NCBI GenBank assembly: GCA_002428965.1
Contig: DIYI01000011.1
Span: 28,967 to 92,966, forward strand
Direction of reading: 5' to 3'
DNA: 64,000 bases
Source of the DNA: Jejuia sp. UBA6058
GTDB taxonomy: Bacteria; Bacteroidota; Bacteroidia; Flavobacteriales; Flavobacteriaceae
In this document: positions 26,930 through 35,129 of the stretch, piece after piece
How the letters are laid out: each line of letters starts with the position of its first letter
Numbering within the stretch: position 1 is the first letter of the stretch
Program-made: the position numbers and the translations under genes
Notes under the pieces: generated by a model
What the model was told of the DNA's origin: nothing
Database searches by the model: none
What the model saw: the letters and a program-made list of their open reading frames with translations, nothing else

Positions 26930-27832
26930 TTAATTTCTCGCAGACTTATAATTTATAATTTTAGGTTCTTGACCTCTTAATACAGAATTACCATCAAGCA
27001 AATCTGACTGATTTATAGTATTTTCACCTAACCAATCAGATTCATTAAATTGTCCACTTTGTCCATATATGTCTAAAGCATTCTGATAGCATAATTTATG
27101 AACATCTTCTTTAGAGATGCCCTGTTCAAGCATAAGATTGCCAGTTCTTGCAACAGATAGAGGGTCGCTAACACCCCAATCTGCAGAACTGTCAACAATA
27201 ATTTTTGTTGAACCGTATTTTTTGGCAACTTCAACCATTCTTTGCTTTCCCATTTTGGTTTTTGGATAAATGGTAAAGCCAGCCCAAAAACCACGATCTA
27301 AAACCGCTTTTACAGTTTCTTCGTTATTATGATCTATCACAACAAGGTGCGGTGGTATTTCGTGTTCTTCTATAACATCCATACTCCTTAAGGTACCCTG
27401 TTTTTTATCACGATGTGGCGTATGTATCATTACGGGAAGATCAAATTCTTTTGCCATTTCTAACTGAATTCTAAAATACTTATCCTCCAAATCTGTTTGG
27501 TCGTCATATCCAATTTCACCTATGGCCACGACACCTTCTTTTGCAATAAATTGTGGAAGTATTTCAATTACCTCTTCAGCAACAGCTTCGTTATTGGCTT
27601 CTTTAGAATTTAGGCCCATGGTGCAGTAATGTTTTATTCCGAATTGCGAAGCTCTAAAACGTTCCCAGCCTACCAATGTGCTAAAATAATCTTTAAAAGA
27701 GCCCACATTGGTTCTGGGCTGTCCTAGCCAAAAAGCAGGTTCAATAACTGCAACGATTCCTGCATCTCGCATATTTTCATAATCATCGGTGGTTCTTGAA
27801 ACCATATGGATATGTGGGTCTATATACATCAT
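26930..27832 (-). CDS. eboB: EboB: TatD-family metal-dependent hydrolase
   Basis: 300 aa. The N-terminal metal site is DPHIHM (residues 5-10). Further amidohydrolase landmarks are AIGEIGYDDQ, MIHTPHRDK, VVIDHNNEETV and IIVDSSADWGVSDPLSV. The domain order and length fit TatD/amidohydrolase-type barrels. It follows eboA by 6 bp. ATG codons at 27832 and 27829 are equally good starts. Confidence 0.9.
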   Translation of the reverse strand: MMYIDPHIHMVSRTTDDYENMRDAGIVAVIEPAFWLGQPRTNVGSFKDYFSTLVGWERFRASQFGIKHYCTMGLNSKEANNEAVAEEVIEILPQFIAKEGVVAIGEIGYDDQTDLEDKYFRIQLEMAKEFDLPVMIHTPHRDKKQGTLRSMDVIEEHEIPPHLVVIDHNNEETVKAVLDRGFWAGFTIYPKTKMGKQRMVEVAKKYGSTKIIVDSSADWGVSDPLSVARTGNLMLEQGISKEDVHKLCYQNALDIYGQSGQFNESDWLGENTINQSDLLDGNSVLRGQEPKIINYKSARN

Positions 27833-27838
27833 TAGTCT

Positions 27839-28642
27839 TTAATTTATTTTCCCAATTGCATCCCAATCTTCAGGAGAAATGGTAATGTTTTGGTCTAATA
27901 GTTTTTCAATTATCTCTTTTTCATTGCCTTCCAGTCCTCTTTTGGCAATAAGAGCTTTTATATCATCTCTTAAAAATCCATCAATCATACGCCAAATTTC
28001 TAAGGAAACTTCTCTTCCCGCTACCCAACGTTCTTTTATGTAATCTTGAAGCATGTTTGCCAAATTCTCATTTTTGCCTTTATCGATATCTTGAATTGGG
28101 TATAGCTTTCTTTCCATAAACAAAGATTTCAAGATAAGTTGGTTCCAAGAATTTTCATTTAAATAAGCCTGCGCAAAAGGATTGCCTTGAGCCAAGGAGT
28201 CAAAAACATTAACCATATTCGTTCTTATGCCTTCTGTGAATTGATGGGAGAACTCCGAAGCATTTGAAAGTAGAAATAAGCCTTTATATAAACTAATCTG
28301 TTCTTTCATTTCTGCAATTTTAAAAAAATCTAGTAGTACTTTTTTGTTAATAGTCTTATCCAAGACAATCATTAAGCAAACTCTGGAAAGATCTAGTTTT
28401 GTCCAAGGAGACTTTTTAAAACCGGGGTAAATATTCTTTAATTCCTCCACTTCACTAATTTTCCATTCACAAAACCCTTTACTTATAAACCTTGAAGCAA
28501 GACTGAAAAAAACACCAAATTTTTTAGCATTTTCTGTTTTGGAAACAATATTGATTTTTGAATTCAACCAATCTAACTCTTTAGGATTAAGTTTGGAAGT
28601 TGTTATTTCTATGAACTTATTTCGATCTTGTTTGGAGGTCAT
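27839..28642 (-). CDS. eboA: EboA domain-containing protein
   Basis: 267 aa, predicted all-helical and soluble, with no signal peptide. The call rests on a sequence pattern typical of EboA (KLNPKELDWLNSKI, DLSRVCLMIVL, GNPFAQAYLNENSWNQLILKSLF, WRMIDGFL) and on its place as the first gene of an otherwise complete eboA-F set. No catalytic motif is evident and the biochemical role is unknown. Confidence 0.88.
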   Translation of the reverse strand: MTSKQDRNKFIEITTSKLNPKELDWLNSKINIVSKTENAKKFGVFFSLASRFISKGFCEWKISEVEELKNIYPGFKKSPWTKLDLSRVCLMIVLDKTINKKVLLDFFKIAEMKEQISLYKGLFLLSNASEFSHQFTEGIRTNMVNVFDSLAQGNPFAQAYLNENSWNQLILKSLFMERKLYPIQDIDKGKNENLANMLQDYIKERWVAGREVSLEIWRMIDGFLRDDIKALIAKRGLEGNEKEIIEKLLDQNITISPEDWDAIGKIN

Positions 28643-28668
28643 GTTAAGAAAGATGAAAAGTTTAGAAC

Positions 28669-29040
28669 TTACGCTTTTTTAGATGATTTAAGTTGAAAAA
28701 GTACACCAAAAGCAGCAATAAGCAATCCTAAGAACTCCCTAGATCCCTCAAGGTAAGGTTTGTCGTAAACCATTTCTCCAAATATTTCCTCTTTGTGGTC
28801 TGTCTTTAAATAGTCAAGAAATAACGAAAAATGATACAGCGCAAATGCCACGAGTAAAGCAATAATTATCAATAAGATGCTCTTTGGTATCGTTCTGTAA
28901 TTTGAATATAAACATATCCCTGCGACAATAAGATAAAGCGGGAACCAAATATATGGGTCTGGATCATTGAGCTGAACAATGCCAAATATTAAGAATAATA
29001 AGAAGAGAATTATATTTATTGCCTTTTTAGATATTTTCAT
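28669..29040 (-). CDS. TMEM220-like small membrane protein
   Basis: 123 aa with four hydrophobic segments. The first helix ends in VQLNDPDPYIWFPLYLIVAG, the hallmark of the transmembrane 220 family. It lies 26 bp before eboA on the same strand and probably heads the same transcript. The function of the family is unknown. No terminator is visible in the 120 bp that separate it from the DUF1080 gene upstream. Confidence 0.8.
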   Translation of the reverse strand: MKISKKAINIILFLLFLIFGIVQLNDPDPYIWFPLYLIVAGICLYSNYRTIPKSILLIIIALLVAFALYHFSLFLDYLKTDHKEEIFGEMVYDKPYLEGSREFLGLLIAAFGVLFQLKSSKKA

Positions 29041-29160
29041 TTCAAGACTTTATTAAGAAAGATTAAGGGCATGCCTTAATACTTAATGTAAAAATAATGA
29101 AAATTTGAGGATTATAAGCTTGGGTAAAGATATTTTGATGTCAAGAATTTAAAGACATTA

Positions 29161-29934
29161 TTAATTTAATTCCAAAAGCTCAATATTCTTAAACTCTACA
29201 GGATGACTTTCACTTTGCAATGAAATGTAACCACTTTTAAGAGGTTTTCCTTCCATGGATTTCCAATAATCTTCGTTGTAGTCAATATTTCCGCCTCCAT
29301 ATTGGGGTTTGTGATAGCGCATCACCTCTACACCATTAATAAAGTGCTTAATAATGGAATCGTTTCTCACCTCAATTTCAATATGAACCCATTCTTCGCC
29401 ATGATAGGTTTCGGAGCTGGATTTTATGCAATGTTCGGTTCTAAGTGAATCTATAACAACATTGGTTCCTGGAGTACATAAATTAGCAGTTTCTCGTTCG
29501 TCAATACCATTACCTCCTAATAATTGCACTTCAATGGAAACAGGAAAGTTTTGATCTAAACCAATTTTCATTGGATCTTCACAATGAATCATGATCCCAC
29601 TGTTTCTATTAGCCCAATTTGCGCCATCGGAAAGTTGCTCTCCCGTAAACCTGTAATCCATTCTAAATTTATAGTTTGAGAAAGGGTTTTTGTAATAGAT
29701 GTGACCAAATGTGTTATGAAATGAATCTTGGTACTTTTCGTAATTCACTTTCAAAACCCCATCTTCTGCAATAAAAGTATTATTATAATTTTCTCCCGCA
29801 GGATAACCTTTAATTTTTACAATCCAGTCATCAAGATCCTTTCCGTTGAATAACTTTATCCATTTTTCTTTTTTGTCAGAACAACCGGAACAAGTAATGA
29901 TTAACAAGAGAACTACTAATAATTTTTGTTTCAT
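29161..29934 (-). CDS. DUF1080 (3-keto-disaccharide hydrolase-type) lipoprotein
   Basis: 257 aa. The lipobox LIITCSGC puts the lipid Cys near residue 18. The DUF1080 fold covers the rest: KWIKLFNGKDLDDWIVKIKG, GHIYYKNPFSNYKFRMDYRF, NSGIMIHCEDP, VSIEVQLLGGNG, WVHIEIEVRNDSIIKHFINGVEV, KSGYISLQSESHPVEFKNIELLEL. Proteins of this family hydrolyse 3-keto-glycosides in several bacteria. It lies 11 bp behind the gluconate-dehydrogenase subunit 3 gene, in the order GMC - subunit 3 - DUF1080. Confidence 0.9.
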   Translation of the reverse strand: MKQKLLVVLLLIITCSGCSDKKEKWIKLFNGKDLDDWIVKIKGYPAGENYNNTFIAEDGVLKVNYEKYQDSFHNTFGHIYYKNPFSNYKFRMDYRFTGEQLSDGANWANRNSGIMIHCEDPMKIGLDQNFPVSIEVQLLGGNGIDERETANLCTPGTNVVIDSLRTEHCIKSSSETYHGEEWVHIEIEVRNDSIIKHFINGVEVMRYHKPQYGGGNIDYNEDYWKSMEGKPLKSGYISLQSESHPVEFKNIELLELN

Positions 29935-29945
29935 TTCTTATATTT

Positions 29946-30542
29946 TTAAAGAGACCAAGCTTTTCCTTTTGTGGTTTCATCAACATCCACACAGCCTTTA
30001 TGGTAGCCAGGTACGGGAACATATGGTAATATATCCTCACCAATTATTTTACTGTTTTTATATGCCCAAACGCTCATGCCTCTTAAGCCAGTTAGGGCGC
30101 TAAATACTAATTCCTGAGCTTCATTATAGTTTTTACGATCTTCTGGCTTTGATTTAAGATATGTGCTTAATAGTGCATCGTAGTTTTCTTTATTCAAATC
30201 TGATATTTGAAATTCTTTAGGTTTATCTACCCTTAATTCTTTGATGGTGGCTTCTAGTTCGGTTTTATAAGTTTCTTGTGCCTCCACATCAAACGTCTTG
30301 AATGCAAAAAGATCAATAAATTGAGGAACATTAACTTCAAGGGCACCGGGAGAAGTTTTAGTTTTTGGAAGTATTAAGTCTACTAGATTTTTAATTACAA
30401 TACCTTCATCCATGGATAAAAATTGTGGCACCCATTTTTCAGCTTCTGTAGTGCATCCTTGTAAAATACTTAACGCGCTTGGAGCTATGGCTGCATACCC
30501 AATAGATATTCCAATTTGTTTTAGTGCATCTCTTCTTTTCAT
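29946..30542 (-). CDS. Gluconate 2-dehydrogenase subunit 3 family protein
   Basis: 198 aa. The N-terminus MKRRDALKQIGISIGYAAIAPSALSILQGC is a Tat-type signal with a lipobox-like end. The mature protein follows the family pattern: FLSMDEGIVIKNLVDLILPKT, VNVPQFIDLF, LTGLRGMSVWAYKNSKIIGEDILPYVPVPGYHKGC. In the family this small subunit partners a GMC flavoprotein and helps its export. Its ATG overlaps the GMC stop codon by 4 bp (ATGA), which supports coupled translation and a complex. Confidence 0.92.
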   Translation of the reverse strand: MKRRDALKQIGISIGYAAIAPSALSILQGCTTEAEKWVPQFLSMDEGIVIKNLVDLILPKTKTSPGALEVNVPQFIDLFAFKTFDVEAQETYKTELEATIKELRVDKPKEFQISDLNKENYDALLSTYLKSKPEDRKNYNEAQELVFSALTGLRGMSVWAYKNSKIIGEDILPYVPVPGYHKGCVDVDETTKGKAWSL

Positions 30543-32233
30543 GGATGTTCTGCTTTAAATTTTTTAACAGCATGATTCGCAGCTCTTGCAGTAAGCGCCA
30601 TATAAGTAAGTGATGGGTTTTGGCAAGCTGAAGATGTCATACAAGCCCCATCGGTAACATACACATTAGGTACAGCATGAATTTGATTGTATTTATTAAG
30701 TACTGATGTTTTTGGGTCTCTACCCATACGGGCAGTACCCATTTCATGAATACCAATTCCAGGGGCACGTACTTGATTTCTAGTTTGGATATCCTTAAAA
30801 CCAGCTTTTTCTAACATGGCGACCGCCTGAGCAACCATGTCATCTCTCATTGCATATTCATTGGCTTTCCATTCTGCATCAAAGGTAATAGTTGGTAAAC
30901 CCCATTGGTCTAATTTATCATAATCTAGAGTCATTTTGTTATCATGATATGGTAAACACTCACCAAATCCACCAATGCCAAAACGCCAATCGCCCGGTTC
31001 CAACATTTTTTCTTTGAATTCTGCACCATAAGCTAGTTCTTCAGTGGATGTTACATAATCACTTCTACTTGCACGTCCTTGGTAGCCATATCCTCTTAAG
31101 AAGTTTTTGTTTTCACTGGCTTTATCGCCTAAATTTACAAATCTTGGAATGTAGACCCCATTTGGTCGTCTGCCGTAATAATATTTGTCTTTAAAACCAT
31201 CATATCTGCCAGAGGCTCCAGCACCTAAGTGATGGTCCATAATATTATGTCCTAGTTCACCAGAATCATTACCTAACCCGTTAGGAAATCTATCAGATTT
31301 TGATTGCATTAATATAGATGCAGAAGCAATTGCAGAAGCACAACAGAAAATGATATTCGCTTTAAATTCAAGCTTTTCCCTGGTTTCGGCATCAATTATT
31401 TTTACACCTGTTGCTCGTTTTTTATCAGCGTCATAAACAATTTCATAAGCAATAGAATTGGGACGTAACGTCATATTTCCTGTGCGTTCTGCAGCCGGAA
31501 GTGTAGAGGCGTTACTGCTAAAATAACCACCATAGGGGCAACCTCTAATACATCTATTCCTAAATTGGCATTTACTTCTGCCTTCCCTAGGTTCTGCTTT
31601 GGTAGAGTGTGCAACACGCCCAATAGTCAATACACGTCCAAAGTCTTTCTGCATACTTTCTTGCATGTGTTGTTCAACACAATTAAGTTCCATAGGTGGA
31701 TCAAATTCGCCATCGGGTAGTTGAGGTAAACCAAGAGCTTTACCACTTACACCTATGTACTTTTCTACGTGACTGTACCAAGGGGCAATATCTTTATATC
31801 TAATAGGCCAATCAACACCATGTCCATCCCGTTTATTTGCCGTAAAATCCAAATCACTCAACCTGTAGGATTGTCTGCCCCATGTAATAGAACGCCCGCC
31901 TACATGATACCCACGCATCCAGTCAAAACGCTTTTTTTCATTGTACGGGTGTTCTAAATCGTTTACAAACCAATGTTTACTCTCGTTTTTTACAGTATAC
32001 TTTGTTCTGCTTTGTTTTGGGTATTTTTTTTTCTCTTCTGCGGAAATATTACCTTTTAGGTCCTGATCCCAGGGGTTTAAGTTTGCAGTATGGTAGTCCT
32101 CTATGTGCCTTACCATGCGTCCACGTTCCAATACTAGAGTTTTAAGGCCGCCTTTGCATAGTTCTTTTGCCGCCCATCCTCCCGTAATTCCTGTACCAAT
32201 AACAATTGCGTCATACATGTTTTTCATATTCAT
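30539..32233 (-). CDS. GMC family oxidoreductase (probable glycoside 3-dehydrogenase)
   Basis: 564 aa FAD enzyme. The dinucleotide-binding motif is AIVIGTGITGGWAAKELC (about 9-26), followed by LVLERG. A Cys-rich segment KCQFRNRCIRGCPYGGYFSSNAS (about 230) and the C-terminal catalytic region with GIHEMGTARMG and SACQNPSLTYMALTARAA are present. GMC enzymes beside a subunit 3 protein and DUF1080 hydrolases are the bacterial glycoside 3-dehydrogenases, so the likely role is oxidation of a sugar at C3 in the periplasm. The start could also be the internal ATGs at 32227 or 32218. Confidence 0.9.
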   Translation of the reverse strand: MNMKNMYDAIVIGTGITGGWAAKELCKGGLKTLVLERGRMVRHIEDYHTANLNPWDQDLKGNISAEEKKKYPKQSRTKYTVKNESKHWFVNDLEHPYNEKKRFDWMRGYHVGGRSITWGRQSYRLSDLDFTANKRDGHGVDWPIRYKDIAPWYSHVEKYIGVSGKALGLPQLPDGEFDPPMELNCVEQHMQESMQKDFGRVLTIGRVAHSTKAEPREGRSKCQFRNRCIRGCPYGGYFSSNASTLPAAERTGNMTLRPNSIAYEIVYDADKKRATGVKIIDAETREKLEFKANIIFCCASAIASASILMQSKSDRFPNGLGNDSGELGHNIMDHHLGAGASGRYDGFKDKYYYGRRPNGVYIPRFVNLGDKASENKNFLRGYGYQGRASRSDYVTSTEELAYGAEFKEKMLEPGDWRFGIGGFGECLPYHDNKMTLDYDKLDQWGLPTITFDAEWKANEYAMRDDMVAQAVAMLEKAGFKDIQTRNQVRAPGIGIHEMGTARMGRDPKTSVLNKYNQIHAVPNVYVTDGACMTSSACQNPSLTYMALTARAANHAVKKFKAEHP

Positions 32234-32236
32234 TTT

Positions 32237-32791
32237 TTAATTTATAAAGGCAAAGCTTTTCCTTTTGTGGTTTCTTTCAAAGATACAGCCATTATAATCT
32301 CTTTGGACAGGATCATAGGCTAAAACCTCTTCTCCTGTTTTTTTAAGATGTGTAAATCCCAATATAGTATAATAAAGGACTGCCGGAAGAAATTTATATA
32401 TATGGTAAATATCAGTTTCTTTTTCTGAAACGCTTTTAATGTTTAGTTTTTGTTGATTTATTACTTTTTTATGCTTTTTCGAAAGATCGAAATCAAAACT
32501 GAAAATTAAGTAAAAGTTTTCTTTGTTAATATTAGAAATGGGTTTGTCTTTGCTTTGTATGGTCTTTTTTATGAATGGCTTAGGGCCTTTTTTAAAAATA
32601 GTTTTGTTTAATTCTGTTTCTATATCATTATGCACCATATCAATAAATTGTGAAATGTTTACATTTAGAACTTTATATAAGTCATACTTAGGTAAAATGA
32701 TACTCGCTATGGGGATCACAATGTACCTTTCTTCTTTTGAAAGAAATAAAAAAGTACAAGTTTCTATATTATTTGAACAAGACGATAACAT
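32237..32791 (-). CDS. Gluconate 2-dehydrogenase subunit 3-like paralogue, probably frameshifted at its 5' end
   Basis: 184 aa, diverged paralogue of the subunit 3 protein at 29946-30542: LSKEERYIVIPIASIILPK, VNVNISQFIDMV and the C-terminal KKTGEEVLAYDPVQRDYNGC align with FLSMDEGIVIKNLVDLILPK, VNVPQFIDLF and IIGEDILPYVPVPGYHKGC. This frame begins at MLSSCSNN, which aligns with the lipobox-end of the paralogue's signal, so the signal helix is missing. A second frame just upstream (ATG at 32834) reads MSIGSTVTTQTILKY, which looks like that missing signal; one base too many near 32793 separates the two. Probably decaying, or translated only as the short form. It is rich in Lys and AT compared with its neighbours. 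Confidence 0.6.
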   Translation of the reverse strand: MLSSCSNNIETCTFLFLSKEERYIVIPIASIILPKYDLYKVLNVNISQFIDMVHNDIETELNKTIFKKGPKPFIKKTIQSKDKPISNINKENFYLIFSFDFDLSKKHKKVINQQKLNIKSVSEKETDIYHIYKFLPAVLYYTILGFTHLKKTGEEVLAYDPVQRDYNGCIFERNHKRKSFAFIN

Positions 32792-32979
32792 ACTTAAGTA
32801 TTGTTTGAGTAGTCACCGTAGAGCCAATGCTCATAGTTAGATTTATTGGCTTGGAATTAAAGTAAGAATTTGACAAAGATTTGTATGAATTTTTCTTAAA
32901 AGGGTAGAAATTACTAAATATTTTTATAATAAATGGGAAATTAACTATTTTGCATAGGTAACTTGTTTAAATTTTTTCA

Positions 32980-34023
32980 GTGAAAGTAAGCATACAACAA
33001 ATTGAACCATATGAAGCTGACGGAGTGACGTATCACGCAGATACATGTTTGCCTTTAATTGATGCATTTCAACGTAAGAAATTAAAATTTAAAGCTTTAG
33101 CGAGACATACATATCCTGGGGATAGGTTGGATGAAAATACGCTTGGTTTAAATAGTATTGGGTATTGGGATGCTAATGAACCTCAAGATTGGGGTTTGGA
33201 TTGGCATAGAAATGAAGGTATAGAGTTTCATTTTTTGGAGTCTGGTATCATGCCCTATTCACAGGAAAATAAGGAGGTGATTTTAACTCCGAATCACTTA
33301 ACAATAACAAGACCATGGGAAGCACATAAAGTGGGTAATCCTCATATTGGTATGGGTAAGTTTTATTGGGTGATTATTGATTTGGGAGTGCGTAGACCCC
33401 ATCAAGATTGGGTTTGGCCTGATTGGATTACACTTACCAAGGACGATCTCGCCCAATTAACCACGATGCTTAGGCATAATGAAAAGTCTATATTAAAGAC
33501 AGATCAACGTGTTAGAGATTGTTTTAAGCGTATTAATATGGCAGTGAACACTGATAAAAATGGCAGCAATGCGTCGCGAATTCGATTGCTTATAAATTAC
33601 CTTTTGATACTAATTTTAGATTTGTTAAAGACTGAAAATATCGTTTTAAATGAGGCGCTAACAGATAGCTCTAGAAGTGTGCAATACTTTTTAAAAGAGT
33701 TGGAAAAAAAGTTACCCGAAAACTGGACTATTGAAGATATGGCGCAATCTGCAGGTGTTGGTTTAACGCGTTTTACGCACCATTGTAAACAATTGACTAA
33801 TCTGACACCCATGCGCTATCTTAATATTAGGCGCTTAGAAATGGCTAAAAATATCCTTAAAGATCGACCTGAATTAACAGTGAGCGAGGTGGCTTACACC
33901 TGTGGATTCACTACGAGTCAATATTTTTCTACAGTGTTTAAAAAGCATGAAAAGTGTTCTCCGAATGAATATAGAGCTAGATTCCAAATTAAAGAGAATA
34001 TTAGCGCATATCCTGAAGTATAG
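32980..34023 (+). CDS. AraC-family transcriptional regulator
   Basis: 347 aa. The N-terminal 200 residues form a cupin-like sensor domain (GLDWHRNEGIEFHFLESG, ITRPWEAHKVGNP). The C-terminal 100 residues hold two helix-turn-helix units (WTIEDMAQSAGVGLTRFTHHCKQLTNLTPMRYL and LTVSEVAYTCGFTTSQYFSTVFKKHEKCSPNEYR). The start is GTG at 32980; no in-frame ATG occurs before the conserved N-terminal region ends. It is divergent from the GMC operon and is followed on the same strand by the sugar isomerase, MFS and dehydrogenase genes, so it is the likely local regulator of both arms. Confidence 0.92.
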   Translation: MKVSIQQIEPYEADGVTYHADTCLPLIDAFQRKKLKFKALARHTYPGDRLDENTLGLNSIGYWDANEPQDWGLDWHRNEGIEFHFLESGIMPYSQENKEVILTPNHLTITRPWEAHKVGNPHIGMGKFYWVIIDLGVRRPHQDWVWPDWITLTKDDLAQLTTMLRHNEKSILKTDQRVRDCFKRINMAVNTDKNGSNASRIRLLINYLLILILDLLKTENIVLNEALTDSSRSVQYFLKELEKKLPENWTIEDMAQSAGVGLTRFTHHCKQLTNLTPMRYLNIRRLEMAKNILKDRPELTVSEVAYTCGFTTSQYFSTVFKKHEKCSPNEYRARFQIKENISAYPEV

Positions 34024-34123
34024 GTGTTTAAAATTTTTCACTGAATAAAAACAAACAGGTGTTGTGCTTTAATTGTATAATTTCACCTTTACTACATATA
34101 AAACAAACTAACTAATACAAAAC

Positions 34124-35107
34124 ATGAAGCGCAGGGACTTTATTGTTAAAACTTCAAAGACAAGTATAGCGCTTTCCGCTTTGGGAATGTATGCTTGTAA
34201 AAATTCAAAGGAAAATAAAATTAGCGCAACTGATGCGGCCGATGTCGAGGAAACTTCTAAAGAACTGTTTTTCAAAATCTCTTTGGCACAATGGTCTTTG
34301 CACAGAGCTTTATTTGATGGAAGTTTGGATAATTTAGACTTTGCCGCTAAATCGAGAAGTTTAGGTTGTGAAGGAGTAGAGTATGTCAATGGGTTTTTTA
34401 AGGACAAGGCAAAAGACATGGTCTATCTTAAAGAAATGAAATTTAGAGCTAATGCTGAAGGACAACAAAACGTACTAATAATGATAGATGGTGAAGGTGG
34501 TCTTGCTGATGCAGATACTTCCAAAAGACTTGAAGCTATAGAAAATCATTATAAATGGGTGGAAGCAGCACACTTTTTAGGATGTCATGCTATTAGAGTG
34601 AATTTAGCAGGAGCTAATGATTACGAAGAAGGCATAAAAGCAGGTGTAGATTCATTGGTTAAACTATCTGAATTTGCTAAAGGCTCTAATATTAATGTTT
34701 TAGTTGAAAACCACGGTGGATTTTCTTCAAATGGGGAATGGATGCATCAGGTGTTTTCGCAAATAAAGAATGAAAATTGTGGTACACTTCCAGATTTTGG
34801 AAACTTTTGTATCACCAAAGGAGAGAAGGATGAAAAGGGGATAAGACCCTGCTTGGAAGGATACGATCGTTATAAAGGCATGCAAGAATTGTTGCCTTTT
34901 GCCAAGGCTGTAAGTGCAAAATCTTATGATTTTGATGCGAATGGAAATGAAACTACTATTGATTATAAACGCGTAATGCAAATGGTCAAGGATACTGGAT
35001 ATAATGGTTTTGTAGGCGTGGAATATGAGGGTAGGATATTGCCTGAAGAAGAAGGTATAAAAGCGACTCGTAATTTATTGCTTAAAGTGAGACAAGAACT
35101 TTCGTAA
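34124..35107 (+). CDS. Exported TIM-barrel protein, sugar isomerase/hydroxypyruvate isomerase-like
   Basis: 327 aa. The N-terminal MKRRDFIVKTSKTSIALSALGMYAC is a Tat-like signal with a lipobox-type Cys. The barrel shows KISLAQWSLHRALFDG, LGCEGVEYVNGFF, VLIMIDGEGG, INVLVENHGGFSSN (metal Glu/His), LPDFGNFC and GFVGVEYEG. This is the xylose-isomerase-like AP-endonuclease-2 barrel family. Its export suggests action on periplasmic 3-keto sugars together with the DUF1080 proteins (inference). Confidence 0.87.
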   Translation: MKRRDFIVKTSKTSIALSALGMYACKNSKENKISATDAADVEETSKELFFKISLAQWSLHRALFDGSLDNLDFAAKSRSLGCEGVEYVNGFFKDKAKDMVYLKEMKFRANAEGQQNVLIMIDGEGGLADADTSKRLEAIENHYKWVEAAHFLGCHAIRVNLAGANDYEEGIKAGVDSLVKLSEFAKGSNINVLVENHGGFSSNGEWMHQVFSQIKNENCGTLPDFGNFCITKGEKDEKGIRPCLEGYDRYKGMQELLPFAKAVSAKSYDFDANGNETTIDYKRVMQMVKDTGYNGFVGVEYEGRILPEEEGIKATRNLLLKVRQELS

Positions 35108-35129
35108 AATACTAACCAAACTAAATTAT

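Noticed and set aside
29100..29160. TTGACA and TATAAT on the minus strand before the TMEM220/ebo genes
   Set aside because: The spacing is about 22 bp instead of 17 and Bacteroidetes use a different consensus (TTG/TAnnTTTG); likely chance in AT-rich DNA.
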